A stretch of DNA of 54,106 nt from Chitinophagaceae bacterium (GTDB lineage: Bacteria; Bacteroidota; Bacteroidia; Chitinophagales; Chitinophagaceae), in the NCBI GenBank assembly GCA_947372235.1, contig CANBSW010000005.1:1-54106 (forward strand). Direction: 5' to 3'. The notes beneath the pieces were generated by a model. The model saw nothing but the letters and a program-made list of their open reading frames with translations, was not told where the DNA came from and did no database searches. Shown here piece by piece: positions 7,600 to 15,260 of the stretch (within the stretch, counting starts at the first letter, position 1; every line of letters starts with the position of its first letter). The translations under genes and the position numbers were made by a program.

Positions 7600-7822
7600 A
7601 GTAATTGAGACCAGTGGACATCACTTTCATTTACATCAAAAATTCCGCAGCTGTTACAGCTTGAAAGAATACTGAGCTTCATCCCAGGCAGCAATTGCAG
7701 TTCGGCCCAAATCAGATGGGTGTAGAATATGTCATTAAGCTTTTGTACATTTATTCAGCACCCGTAGCAATTCAGGAATGAAGTGCATTCCCTACTGCTA
7801 TGGTGCAGATCTTTGTGAGTAA
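7600..7822 (+). repeat. attC-like repeat J
   Basis: The centre is the best match to repeat C: 37 identical nt beginning TAGAATATGT at 7723, continuing through TTTTGTACATTTATTCAGC, then a similar GTAGCAATTCAGGAATGAAGT. The outer arms are weaker: GCATTACAGTAATTGAG (about 7593-7609), opposite CCCTACTGCTATGGTGC (7790-7806). The right box is degenerate (CTTTGTG near 7811). The gap between genes (7592-7858) holds nothing else recognisable. Confidence 0.55.
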
Positions 7823-7858
7823 GTGTTCCAACCAATTTACTAAATATTTTTTTTCAAG

Positions 7859-8335
7859 ATGAACAAGACGTCTATATTAATTTTAGGAATAGTTGTATCA
7901 TTCTGTTTGGGTTTTGCTTTTAAATCAATAATCTCTAACAAAAATAAAACTGTAAAAATGAAAAAAGTAACAGGCATAGGCGGTATTTTCTTCAAATGTA
8001 AAGATCCAAAAGCGGTTAACGAATGGTATAAAACACATCTTGGGTTTGATACAAGCCCCTATGGAACAAGCTTTGAATGGCGACAAATTGATGACAGCAC
8101 AAAAAAGGGACTTACCCAATGGAATCCTTTTGCAGATAACACCAAATATTTTGAGCCTTCTACAAAAGACTTTATGATCAATTATAGAGTAGAGAATTTA
8201 GAAGCATTGGTTGAAGAATTGAGAAAGGAAAATGTAACGATCGTTGACAAAATTGAATCATATGATTATGGAAAATTTGTTCACATTTTAGATGTTGAAG
8301 GAAATAAGATTCAATTATGGGAGCCTAAAGATTAG
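7859..8335 (+). CDS. VOC-fold protein with N-terminal membrane anchor (cassette gene)
   Basis: A 158-residue protein. Residues 4-25 are hydrophobic (SILILGIVVSFCLGFAFKSII), an anchor or uncleaved signal. From residue 34 (Met, nt 7958) there is a complete VOC domain: VTGIGGIFFKCKDPKAVNEWYKTHLGF, a central FEWRQI strand and the closing FVHILDVEGNKIQLWEPKD, with the usual terminal Glu. Initiation at the internal Met would give a soluble VOC protein. Other VOC proteins in the window lack an anchor. The ligand is unknown; proteins of this subtype are often annotated only as glyoxalase-related. It sits between repeat J and half-site K. Confidence 0.8.
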   Translation: MNKTSILILGIVVSFCLGFAFKSIISNKNKTVKMKKVTGIGGIFFKCKDPKAVNEWYKTHLGFDTSPYGTSFEWRQIDDSTKKGLTQWNPFADNTKYFEPSTKDFMINYRVENLEALVEELRKENVTIVDKIESYDYGKFVHILDVEGNKIQLWEPKD

Positions 8336-8354
8336 AATATAACTTGTTGTACCT

Positions 8355-8390
8355 ATAACCGCGCCGTCAACAAAAAGTTTGTACAATACT
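8355..8390 (+). repeat. Possible attC-like half-site K (degenerate)
   Basis: Holds CTATAACCGCGCC, then GTCAAC (8366-8371), 5 nt, and GTTTGTAC (8377-8384). Layout is the same as half-site F, and the ATAACCGC wording recurs after the TPR gene (4587-4594) and the GyrI-like gene (8850-8857). Only the left-arm part can be recognised; no right arm precedes the next gene at 8416. Confidence 0.3.
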
Positions 8391-8415
8391 ATTTGCTCAC
8401 TAATATTCACAGCTA

Positions 8416-8853
8416 ATGACTGTTGAAATAATCAATACAATTTTAGAACTGGAAGTTTACGGTTTTTCGGGCATTGCAGTGAACAAAGATTATGCAGGAA
8501 CAGCATTCAAGTTAATGGACAAAATGTGGCAAACTGTTAAGGCAAATAATTTAGAAAATAAGGGGTTAAACATTTGGATTTATGAAGAGAATGAAAAAAT
8601 ATTTGCCGGCGTACAACTAAGTAATGCTTCAAAACCCGATACAGGTTTGGAACGAAAAATCGTTTGTCTTAAAAAATATGCTTACTACAAACACACAGGC
8701 CCTTATAACCTGTTAAAACAAGTGGGGAAAATTATGACAGAAGAAATTAAGAATAAAGGTTTCGAAATAGTTTATCCTCATATTGAAATTTATGGACACT
8801 GGACAAATGATGAAAACAAATTGGAAACGGAACTTTTTATGGCCTTACCATAA
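8416..8853 (+). CDS. GyrI-like / AraC effector-binding domain protein (cassette gene)
   Basis: A 145-residue stand-alone GyrI-like small-molecule-binding domain, the fold also found as the effector domain of BmrR- and Rob/SoxS-type regulators and in SBMC/GyrI. Recognisable parts are a YGFSGIAVNKDY first strand, NIWIYEENEKIFAGVQL, the conserved YAYYKHTGPYNLL segment with a Tyr-rich pocket edge, and the closing EIYGHW. There is no DNA-binding domain. It probably binds hydrophobic or cationic small molecules. It is the last co-directional gene of the cassette-like region, followed by half-site L. Confidence 0.8.
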   Translation: MTVEIINTILELEVYGFSGIAVNKDYAGTAFKLMDKMWQTVKANNLENKGLNIWIYEENEKIFAGVQLSNASKPDTGLERKIVCLKKYAYYKHTGPYNLLKQVGKIMTEEIKNKGFEIVYPHIEIYGHWTNDENKLETELFMALP

Positions 8854-8880
8854 CCGCGCACAATAAAGCGTTTGCAGAAA
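8851..8880 (+). repeat. Possible attC-like half-site L at the right edge of the array
   Basis: The stop codon of the GyrI-like gene is followed by CCGCGCAC, AATAAAGC and GTTTGCAG (8870-8877), resembling the left arm of repeat D (CCGCTAAC, spacer, GTTTGCAG). No matching right arm is found further on. It is the last trace of the repeat family in the window and so marks the apparent right boundary. Confidence 0.35.
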
Positions 8881-9179
8881 ATTTTATGATTAGTGTTAAA
8901 ATAGATGATACGAAGAATTCTGGAAATGTGTAACAGACAAAAACTGTCGGAGCGGTATGGTTATCACTTGGGGCAATATTATCCATCATAGCCAGAATAT
9001 TGTATAATATCACATTCCGGGATAAAACCTTGCATAACCTGTTTCCTTTCGAACTCATTTTATATACCGTCATTATCCTGCCTCGGCATGTGCAGATTCT
9101 TATCTGGCACATCTAATTATTCCAAACAAGAGAAAATAAATTATCTTTAATCCAACCCTATACCTTAAAAATAACTTGT
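8881..9179. other. Gene-free stretch at the array edge
   Basis: About 300 bp with no convincing gene on either strand. A minus-strand reading frame overlapping the previous gene has no recognisable domain and looks accidental. Only a promoter-like TATCTTTA (9142-9149) before the next gene can be pointed to. The stretch may be decayed cassette DNA. Confidence 0.4.
9142..9149 (+). promoter_or_regulatory. Candidate -7 box TATCTTTA
   Basis: Matches TAnnTTTA, a one-base variant of the Bacteroidota -7 element TAnnTTTG. It lies 31 bp upstream of the start codon at 9180. No clear -33 TTG is seen at the expected distance. Confidence 0.4.
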
Positions 9180-10022
9180 ATGAAACACACCATTTTTCCC
9201 TGCCTGTGGTTTGATGGCAATGCCAAAGAAGCCGCAGAATTCTATTGTTCAACCTTTAAGAATTCGAAGATCACCACCGATACGCCAATGGTAGTAAATT
9301 TTGAGATAGACGGCAGTAAGATCATGGGATTGAATGGCGGCCCCATGTTTAAGATCAATCCATCCATTTCTTTAATGGTTACCTGTGCAACAAAGGAAGA
9401 AACAGAAGGCATCTGGAATAAACTGATCGAAGGCGGCAGTGCTATGATGCCATTGAATAAATATCCATGGAGCGAATTGTATGGATGGGTGGTAGATAAA
9501 TTTGGTATGACCTGGCAACTGATGTTGGGTGAATTACCGGAGGGGGCACAAAAAATAATTCCCAGCTTTTTGTTTGTAGGAGAACAATATGGCAAAGCTC
9601 TGCAGGCGATCAAAGAATATGCGTCTATTTTTCCTGATTCAACAATAGGCACCCCTCAAATTTACCAGGCCGGAGAAGCCCAACCGGAAGGCAATTTAAA
9701 ATTTGGGCATTTCTTTTTGCAGGGTTCTATGTTTGCTGCTATGGATGGTTTTGGAGCACATGAATTCAAATTCAACGAAGCGGTTTCTATTATGGTTGAA
9801 TGCAGCACACAGCAGGAAATAGACCATTACTGGGATTCTTTGATAGCAGGAGGAGGCAAAGAAAGCCGCTGTGGATGGCTTGTCGATAAATACGGTGTAA
9901 GCTGGCAGATCATCCCAAACAATATTGGCACTTTAATGACTGACCCAGAAAGATCCGGAAGGGTAATGCAGGCTATTTTGAAAATGAATAAACTGGATAT
10001 GGCAATATTGGAAAATGCATAA
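9180..10022 (+). CDS. Tandem PhnB-type VOC protein
   Basis: A 280-residue protein made of two PhnB/3-dmu-9_3-mt-type VOC domains in tandem. The first (about 1-125) begins TIFPCLWFDGNAKEAAEFYCSTF and ends YGWVVDKFGMTWQLM. The second (about 128-262) begins KIIPSFLFVGEQYGKALQAIKEYASIF and ends CGWLVDKYGVSWQIIPN. The double-domain length is usual for this subfamily, sometimes called 3-demethylubiquinone-9 3-methyltransferase-like, though that activity is not supported for PhnB-type members. Cytoplasmic. No repeat of the upstream family is found around it, so it is treated as outside the array. Confidence 0.85.
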   Translation: MKHTIFPCLWFDGNAKEAAEFYCSTFKNSKITTDTPMVVNFEIDGSKIMGLNGGPMFKINPSISLMVTCATKEETEGIWNKLIEGGSAMMPLNKYPWSELYGWVVDKFGMTWQLMLGELPEGAQKIIPSFLFVGEQYGKALQAIKEYASIFPDSTIGTPQIYQAGEAQPEGNLKFGHFFLQGSMFAAMDGFGAHEFKFNEAVSIMVECSTQQEIDHYWDSLIAGGGKESRCGWLVDKYGVSWQIIPNNIGTLMTDPERSGRVMQAILKMNKLDMAILENA

Positions 10023-10080
10023 CCATCAGGGTAATACTGACTGATCATTTCATCTTCCCTATAAATCTGACTACAGCAGT

Positions 10081-10695
10081 ATGACTATTAAATTAGCACG
10101 AAATATAGACAAACTGGGCACAGCGGGGCTTTTTCTTACTGCAATTTTTTCACCTTGCTGTTTCCCCCTTTTTGCTTTTGCTGCTTCTGCACTGGGCTTT
10201 GGGAGTGCAGAATTGTTTGGTGGTTGGACCATGTGGATTTTTCAGTTAATGGTTTTGATCTCCATTGGTGGACTGTATATTTCTTCTAGGGTTCACAAGA
10301 GTTCGTATCCGTTGCTAGTGGCTGTTCCATCAGGAATACTCATCTTTTATGCGTATCATTTTAACGACAGTAATGAATGGATCTATTTTTTATATGCCGG
10401 AATGTTCGGACTTTTAATTGCCACCATCCTCAATTATAAAAAAAATAAAATGAAGGGAAACTGTACTACCTGTGGCATTTATAAAGGACAAACAGTTGAA
10501 TTAAAATCAACCATCACTTGTCCTGAATGCGGGTACAGCAAAGATGAGATAATGCCAATTGATGCTTGTGTATTTTTTTATGAATGCGGGCATTGTAAAA
10601 CAAAGTTAAGGCCCAAACAAGGCGACTGTTGTGTATTTTGCAGTTATGGAACAGAGAAGTGTCCACCTATTCAGGCAGGAGATAAATGTTGCTGA
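10081..10695 (+). CDS. MerC-type membrane protein fused to a GDCCVxC domain
   Basis: A 204-residue two-part protein. Residues about 10-118 form four membrane helices in MerC style, with a vicinal Cys pair in helix 1 (FSPCCFPL, Cys26-27), the feature that binds Hg2+ in MerC importers. Residues about 138-200 match the small GDCCVxC family, known as stand-alone proteins that are sometimes selenoproteins: ITCPECG (C147, C150), C163, YECGHC (C169, C172) and GDCCVFCSYG (181-190). The ending DKCC adds two more cysteines. The fusion suggests handling of mercury or another soft metal passed from membrane to cytosolic thiols; this is inference. It stands 58 bp after the VOC gene and 48 bp before the hydrolase gene. 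Confidence 0.8.
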   Translation: MTIKLARNIDKLGTAGLFLTAIFSPCCFPLFAFAASALGFGSAELFGGWTMWIFQLMVLISIGGLYISSRVHKSSYPLLVAVPSGILIFYAYHFNDSNEWIYFLYAGMFGLLIATILNYKKNKMKGNCTTCGIYKGQTVELKSTITCPECGYSKDEIMPIDACVFFYECGHCKTKLRPKQGDCCVFCSYGTEKCPPIQAGDKCC

Positions 10696-10743
10696 TGGTT
10701 TATTAATATAAATTGATTACAGTTTTTTTAATACTCTTCCACT

Positions 10744-11778
10744 ATGAAAAATATTATCTGCCTCTTGTTTCTGATTTGTTTTTTCTCCTGTAAGAATCAA
10801 CCAAAAACTGATCAGGCTGCAGATCAAACCGAATCGAAAGACACGGCCATACTTGAAAAAACGTTTATTGAACTGGGTGGTGAGAAGCAGTATGTGGAGA
10901 TCACAGGTCAGTCGGCCTCCAATCCTATATTACTTTTTTTACATGGCGGACCGGGATGGCCGCAAACACCACATCTGCGTTATTTTAATGCCGCACTTAC
11001 CAAGAGCATGACCATTGTTGCCTGGGAACAATCTGGCTGCGGACAGTCGTATATGCAGAACCCCAATCCAAAAAATCTGAGTCTTGAACAAATTGTAAAA
11101 GATGCACATGAATTAACACAGCTACTGAAGAAAAGATTTAAACAGCAAAAGATCTACCTGGTTGGTTTTTCATGGGGCAGCATGCCGGGTTTACAACTGA
11201 TCCAGCAGTATCCCGAAGATTACAGGGCTTATTTTGGTATTACCCAGGTGCTGGATATTAATAAAAGCATTGCCGTATCAAGAGAATGGATCAAAAAACA
11301 GGCGGCGTTAAAAAATGATCAAGCCTCTTTGAAAATATTATCAAGATTAGAGAAAGGTGATACTTCACTTTGTATACATCCGATGGATTGTTTTTTAAAA
11401 CAGTATGAGATCCTCAGTAAATATGGCGGAGCTATTTACACCAAAGCATCTGAAGCAGAGATCCTGAAAGCAGAAACACAGACATATGAAGATTATAAAA
11501 ACTACGATTGGTATACTGCTTTCAAATATTCTGCTTATCGTTTGGAGAAGGATGTTTTTAATACAGACCTAAGCAAGATCAGGGAACTGAAAATACCCGT
11601 TTACTTTTTTATGGGCCGCCATGACTGGAATCTGCCAACCTCTGTTACTGAAACATTTGTAAAAAATCTGACTGCACCAAAAAAAGAAATTGTATGGTTT
11701 GAAAACTCAGGTCATGAGCCGCTGGAAGAAGAAGCAGGTGCTTTTAATAAGGCGATGATTGAGCGGGTGATAAAATAG
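10744..11778 (+). CDS. Alpha/beta-hydrolase lipoprotein, proline-iminopeptidase-like
   Basis: A 344-residue lipoprotein (lipobox FFSC, Cys16) with an alpha/beta-hydrolase domain. The oxyanion-loop motif is HGGPGW (67-72), the nucleophile elbow GFSWG (Ser143), the acid probably Asp294 in GRHDWN, and the base His324 in SGHEP. HGGPG with an AWEQSGCGQS segment is typical of the proline iminopeptidase/S33 group. It is predicted to act in the periplasm or at the outer membrane on small peptides or esters. The acidic, Lys/Thr-rich stretch after Cys16 is a normal lipoprotein linker. Substrate uncertain. Confidence 0.85.
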   Translation: MKNIICLLFLICFFSCKNQPKTDQAADQTESKDTAILEKTFIELGGEKQYVEITGQSASNPILLFLHGGPGWPQTPHLRYFNAALTKSMTIVAWEQSGCGQSYMQNPNPKNLSLEQIVKDAHELTQLLKKRFKQQKIYLVGFSWGSMPGLQLIQQYPEDYRAYFGITQVLDINKSIAVSREWIKKQAALKNDQASLKILSRLEKGDTSLCIHPMDCFLKQYEILSKYGGAIYTKASEAEILKAETQTYEDYKNYDWYTAFKYSAYRLEKDVFNTDLSKIRELKIPVYFFMGRHDWNLPTSVTETFVKNLTAPKKEIVWFENSGHEPLEEEAGAFNKAMIERVIK

Positions 11779-11805
11779 TGTTAATCATTTTAAATATATC
11801 AAACA

Positions 11806-12183
11806 ATGAATACTATCGGTTATTTTGAAATCCAATCATCTGATCCGGCAAGAGATATCAATTTTTACCAGACTCTATTTGGCTGGAGATTTATTCTGCA
11901 GGAAAATTTACCTATTGAATATTACAGAATCGAAACTAAAAGTATAAGTGGCGGATTATTAAAACGACCGGCACAAACACCACCCTCCCAATTTGGCACG
12001 AATGCATTTACCTGCTCAATTCAAGTGGATAATTTTGACAGGGTTTCCTCACTCATAATAGCTAGTGGCGGTAAGGCTTCCATGCCCAAATTTGCAATAC
12101 CGGGCAGATGCTGGCAAGGATATTTCGTAGATCCTGATAATAATACATTTGGCGTTTTTGAAGCCGATGAAAATGCAGCGTAA
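11806..12183 (+). CDS. VOC-fold protein
   Basis: A 125-residue single-domain VOC protein of the subtype that begins GYFEIQSSDPARDINFYQTLFGW and ends WQGYFVDPDNNTFGVFEAD, with the usual terminal acidic residue. It resembles the 27-kDa-antigen/CFP30-like glyoxalase group. It starts 27 bp after the hydrolase gene and probably belongs to the same transcript as the GNAT gene downstream. Substrate unknown. Confidence 0.85.
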   Translation: MNTIGYFEIQSSDPARDINFYQTLFGWRFILQENLPIEYYRIETKSISGGLLKRPAQTPPSQFGTNAFTCSIQVDNFDRVSSLIIASGGKASMPKFAIPGRCWQGYFVDPDNNTFGVFEADENAA

Positions 12184-12266
12184 TTGAAAACAATCTCTCA
12201 ATTCATTTTATTTTTTAACATTTGCGAGAAGTTTGTGCAATTGTATATTTAATAAAACTGGTAATC

Positions 12267-12722
12267 ATGATCACCCTCATCAGAACAGATTCTGACAATA
12301 CAGATTTTCGATCGCTGGTAGCATTGTTAGATGCTGATCTACGGCTAAGGGATGGCGAGGATCATGCATTTTATGCACAGTTCAATAAAATCGATAAGAT
12401 CAAACATGCAGTAGTGGCTTATCAAAATAATATTGCACTTGGCACAGGTGCTATCAGACATTATTCTGAGAATAGTGTTGAGATCAAACGGATGTTTGTT
12501 TTACCTGAGTACAGAAGACAGGGTGTAGCACAAACCGTTCTAAAAGCATTGGAACAATGGGCCGCTGAATTACAATTTAAAACCTGTATGCTTGAAACAG
12601 GTAAAAACCAACCGGAAGCCATTCAATTGTATAAAAAATATGGCTTTCAGATCATTCCTAATTATGGGCAGTACGAAAAGGTGGAGAACAGTGTTTGTAT
12701 GGAAAAGATAATTATCCGGTAA
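12267..12722 (+). CDS. GNAT-family N-acetyltransferase
   Basis: A 151-residue acetyltransferase. Motif A, the acetyl-CoA pyrophosphate loop, is IKRMFVLPEYRRQGVAQTVLKAL, with the Q/R-x-x-G-x-A core as RRQGVA. It is followed by the QLYKKYGFQII motif near the C-terminus. ATG 12267 gives the expected MITLIRTDSDNTDF first strand; an upstream in-frame TTG at 12222 would add 15 poorly fitting residues. The acceptor substrate cannot be told from sequence. Confidence 0.85.
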   Translation: MITLIRTDSDNTDFRSLVALLDADLRLRDGEDHAFYAQFNKIDKIKHAVVAYQNNIALGTGAIRHYSENSVEIKRMFVLPEYRRQGVAQTVLKALEQWAAELQFKTCMLETGKNQPEAIQLYKKYGFQIIPNYGQYEKVENSVCMEKIIIR

Positions 12723-12773
12723 TATTTTTTATACTAAATAGCTTGTTGTGGATACCAGTTTTTTTAAACAAAT

Positions 12774-12853
12774 AGAGTAATAGGTTAAAGCCAAGACTAT
12801 ATAGAAAGAGAATAGTATGTGAACTTTGTTCTAGCCTATGTCCCTATGTGTTT
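12774..12853. repeat. Imperfect hairpin repeat, type 1 (copy 1)
   Basis: A left arm AGAGTAATAGGTTAAAGCC faces a right arm GAACTTTGTTCTAGCCTATG about 40 nt later, followed by CTATGTGTTTC and a run of A. The right half (ATGTGAACTTTG to ATGTGTTT) is clearly related to the hairpin at 25370-25448, so the two are copies of one dispersed palindromic element. It lies between a plus-strand and a minus-strand gene and could double as a terminator. Confidence 0.6.
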
Positions 12854-12907
12854 CAAAAAAAATATGCAAAAAATATTTTTCAAAATCAAGTAAGGCCAAC
12901 CAAAAGT

Positions 12908-13237
12908 TTATTCAAACACAAAATACAATCCAACAAAAATGGTAGTGATCGCAATAGAAGTTAACCCGTAAAGGATCCAGTTATACAGTTCAGGAATTGG
13001 GTTAATGATGGTAAGCACACAACTCACGAACCCAAGAAAAGCCCCCACTCCCATACAGATAAACCCTGTTACCAGCCTTTTGGCATGCCGCAGTTTTTTG
13101 TATTCTTTGATATGGATAATAATAGCTTCTTCCTCAAAACCAAGTCCTGTCAGCTTTTCACGTATGGTATCTGAATCATGGTTCTCTGTAACCCATTGCT
13201 GGATCAAAGAAGGGTTTATGGCAGCGGCGTATGACAT
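12908..13237 (-). CDS. Small conserved membrane protein, two helices
   Basis: A 109-residue protein with a soluble N-terminal part (about 1-55), a UBA-like short helical region around NPSLIQQWVTENHDSDTIREKLTGLGFEEEAI. Two membrane helices follow, near residues 56-78 (VTGFICMGVGAFLGFVSCVLTII) and 86-108 (NWILYGLTSIAITTIFVGLYFVF). It looks like a conserved hypothetical of Chitinophagaceae-type genomes. It is the only minus-strand gene in this part of the window. No function can be assigned. Confidence 0.65.
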   Translation of the reverse strand: MSYAAAINPSLIQQWVTENHDSDTIREKLTGLGFEEEAIIIHIKEYKKLRHAKRLVTGFICMGVGAFLGFVSCVLTIINPIPELYNWILYGLTSIAITTIFVGLYFVFE

Positions 13238-13380
13238 AGCAATCGTTTTTTGTAGAGAAGAATGGCATCCGGGAATACGTCAGACCTAAGATAAGGAAAT
13301 TTTTCAAACCTCCAAATGCTTTGGGAATAAGGGTTTTTGAACTGATTTTATTAATTTGTAGCATCCAAACAATAGGTAAA

Positions 13381-13767
13381 ATGAAAATTCCGGGAGGTAT
13401 ACAGCTGATCGAAGGAGAGATTGCAGATTATTATATAGAAGATGGCATATTGGTGTCGCTTTCAAAAAGTTGCCAGAGAACGGTTGCGAATATAACAGCC
13501 AACGTAACACTGGTGAAAGAGATCACCCAAAACAAAAAAATGCCTTTACTCATTTATCTGAAAAATTCACCTGTACCGGATAAGGAAACCAGAAAACTTT
13601 CAACGGAAAAACTGCCGGAGATATATACGGCAATGGCAATGATCTCGAAACCGGGACTGGCTTCCTTTATTATGAGCATCCTCTTCAAATTAAAACCACC
13701 GCCAATACCTATGAAGCAGTTTACAGATGAACAATTGGCAAAGGATTGGTTACAACAATATTTATAA
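13381..13767 (+). CDS. DUF7793 / STAS-SEC14-like protein
   Basis: A 128-residue soluble protein whose layout (a YYIEDGILVSL strand, ITANVTLVKEI, MPLLIYLKNS, then STEKLPEIYTAMAMISKPGLASFIMSILFKLKPPPIPMKQFTDEQLAKDWLQQ) fits the STAS/SEC14-like DUF7793 family. The hallmark is the LKPPPIP.K.FTDE..A..WL ending. The reading frame is open from 13321, but ATG 13381 is the natural start; the extra residues would be an unsupported hydrophobic extension. Function of the family is unknown. Confidence 0.7.
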   Translation: MKIPGGIQLIEGEIADYYIEDGILVSLSKSCQRTVANITANVTLVKEITQNKKMPLLIYLKNSPVPDKETRKLSTEKLPEIYTAMAMISKPGLASFIMSILFKLKPPPIPMKQFTDEQLAKDWLQQYL

Positions 13768-13786
13768 AATGTAAACCCAAAGTGCT

Positions 13787-14197
13787 GTGGCAAAAAAACT
13801 TTCTAACGAAGAAATAATAGCTGCTTACCTAAAAACACTTACCCACCCTTTAAAGGATGTGATAAATGCATTAAGAAAGAGTATTGCTTCCACCGATAAA
13901 GAGATTGGTGAAGAGATCAAATGGAATGCACCAAGTTTTTTTTATTCAGGAGAAATGAAGCCCTCTGATCCCAAAGAATATAAAAAATATATCTTGGTTT
14001 TTAACCTGTCTAAAAAAGATTGTATCAGACTTGTATTCTTAAGTGGTGGTAAACTGAATGATACTTCCGGGTTATTGGAAGGCGATTATGAAGATGGGCG
14101 GCGATTGGCAATGTTTTATAGTATGGATGATGTTTTAAAAAAAGAGAAGGATTTGAAAAAAATAATCAAAAAATGGTTGAAATTAGTAGAAAAATAA
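13787..14197 (+). CDS. DUF1801 protein (YdhG-like)
   Basis: A 136-residue DUF1801 protein: LKDVINALRKSIASTDKEIGEEIKWNAPSFFYSGE is the family's core, with the I-W-N-APSF strand. The fold is the YdhG/YjhX-like alpha-beta sandwich of uncertain function, sometimes described as iron-chaperone-like by frataxin similarity. It starts with GTG 19 bp after the DUF7793 gene and is followed after 11 bp by a second DUF1801 gene, so the two are probably co-transcribed. Confidence 0.8.
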   Translation: MAKKLSNEEIIAAYLKTLTHPLKDVINALRKSIASTDKEIGEEIKWNAPSFFYSGEMKPSDPKEYKKYILVFNLSKKDCIRLVFLSGGKLNDTSGLLEGDYEDGRRLAMFYSMDDVLKKEKDLKKIIKKWLKLVEK

Positions 14198-14208
14198 ATC
14201 TGTAAATC

Positions 14209-14607
14209 ATGGACAAAAAAAGATTTGGCAATATAGATGAATACATAGCGGCGCAATCCGAACTGCATCAGCCCTTATTAAATAAACTGAGAGATACCAT
14301 TAGAAAAGCAGCTCCCGGAGCGGAAGAAGTGATCAGTTATAATATGCCTGCCTACAAATTTCATGGCATACTTGTTTACTTTGCGGCACATGAAAAACAT
14401 ATTGGTTTTTATGCTATGAAAAGTGTGATGACAGTATTTAAAGTCCAACTTGCCAATTACCGGTCGGGAGAAGCCACGATTCGTTTTGTGCTGGAGAAGC
14501 CTATTCCGGTGAAAATGGTTACAGAGATCGTAAAATACAGGGTGCAGGAAAACCTGGACAAGAAACAGAGGAAAGAGCTGACAAAGAATAAAAAAACAAA
14601 AAAATAA
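14209..14607 (+). CDS. DUF1801 protein, second copy
   Basis: A 132-residue DUF1801 protein with the canonical order IDEYIAAQSELHQPLLNKLRDTIRKAAPGAEEVISYNMPAYKFHGILVYFAAHEKHIGFY, the best-known form of this family. It is closer to the consensus than its upstream neighbour, so the pair is an old duplication rather than a recent tandem copy. The Lys-rich tail (KQRKELTKNKKTKK) could be disordered. Function unknown. Confidence 0.85.
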   Translation: MDKKRFGNIDEYIAAQSELHQPLLNKLRDTIRKAAPGAEEVISYNMPAYKFHGILVYFAAHEKHIGFYAMKSVMTVFKVQLANYRSGEATIRFVLEKPIPVKMVTEIVKYRVQENLDKKQRKELTKNKKTKK

Positions 14608-14624
14608 TTTCATCCCCCATTTTC

Positions 14625-15146
14625 ATGAAACTGATTCAAAAGCCCATCGACGGATTTCCATCTTTTTATCAACCTTATATGGATTGTGTTCCGGAAGATG
14701 GCAAATTATCAGAACATCTGAAAAACATTATCACAGAAACTGAAACACTTCTTTCATCATTTACCGAAGAAAAATTATTGTACAGATACCGTAAGGATAA
14801 ATGGACGATTAAAGACATCATCCTCCATCTCGCTGACTGTGAAAGGGTGATCATTTATCGTGCCATGCGTATTGCAAGAGGAGATAAAACCAATTTACCC
14901 GGGTTTGATGAAAATGCATTTGCAGATAACGCAAATGCAAACAGCAGGGATATAGCAAGTATTATGGCAGAGTTAAAAGCTTACCGGCATGCAAGCATCC
15001 TGTTTATTGAAAGTCTGGATGAGCATTCATTGGATCAATCCGGAACGGCTAATAATTATCCATTAACGGTAAGGCTGCTGGTAAACCATTTGTATGGCCA
15101 TCACAGGCATCATTTAACTATTATCCGGGAAAGATATTTAGATTGA
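14625..15146 (+). CDS. DinB-family protein
   Basis: A 173-residue DinB/YfiT-type four-helix-bundle protein. Expected metal-site histidines are visible at IKDIILHLADCERV (helix 2) and in the C-terminal LYGHHRHHLTIIRERY segment. DinB/YfiT proteins are often thiol-dependent transferases or metal-dependent hydrolases, with substrates unknown in most Bacteroidota members. It follows the DUF1801 pair by 17 bp and likely shares their transcript. Confidence 0.85.
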   Translation: MKLIQKPIDGFPSFYQPYMDCVPEDGKLSEHLKNIITETETLLSSFTEEKLLYRYRKDKWTIKDIILHLADCERVIIYRAMRIARGDKTNLPGFDENAFADNANANSRDIASIMAELKAYRHASILFIESLDEHSLDQSGTANNYPLTVRLLVNHLYGHHRHHLTIIRERYLD

Positions 15147-15260
15147 TTTCAATAAGAGGATGCGGGAAAAAGAGAGTTGCTGCCACTCCTCTCTCTCAAT
15201 TGTATTTTTATATTGAAATATTTATCAGGCAGCCATCATTTAGTTAACAGGCATCGATTT

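Noticed and set aside
1..8880. CRISPR array or phage-type direct-repeat array
   Set aside because: Repeats are long, divergent and separated by whole genes rather than by uniform short spacers, and no cas genes are near.
8837..9112. Minus-strand 91-residue reading frame at the end of the array
   Set aside because: It overlaps the GyrI-like gene, has no recognisable domain and no upstream promoter-like box.
9180..10022. PhnB-type VOC gene as a further cassette
   Set aside because: VOC genes are typical cargo, but no right-arm repeat precedes it and none follows it; it has its own TATCTTTA box.
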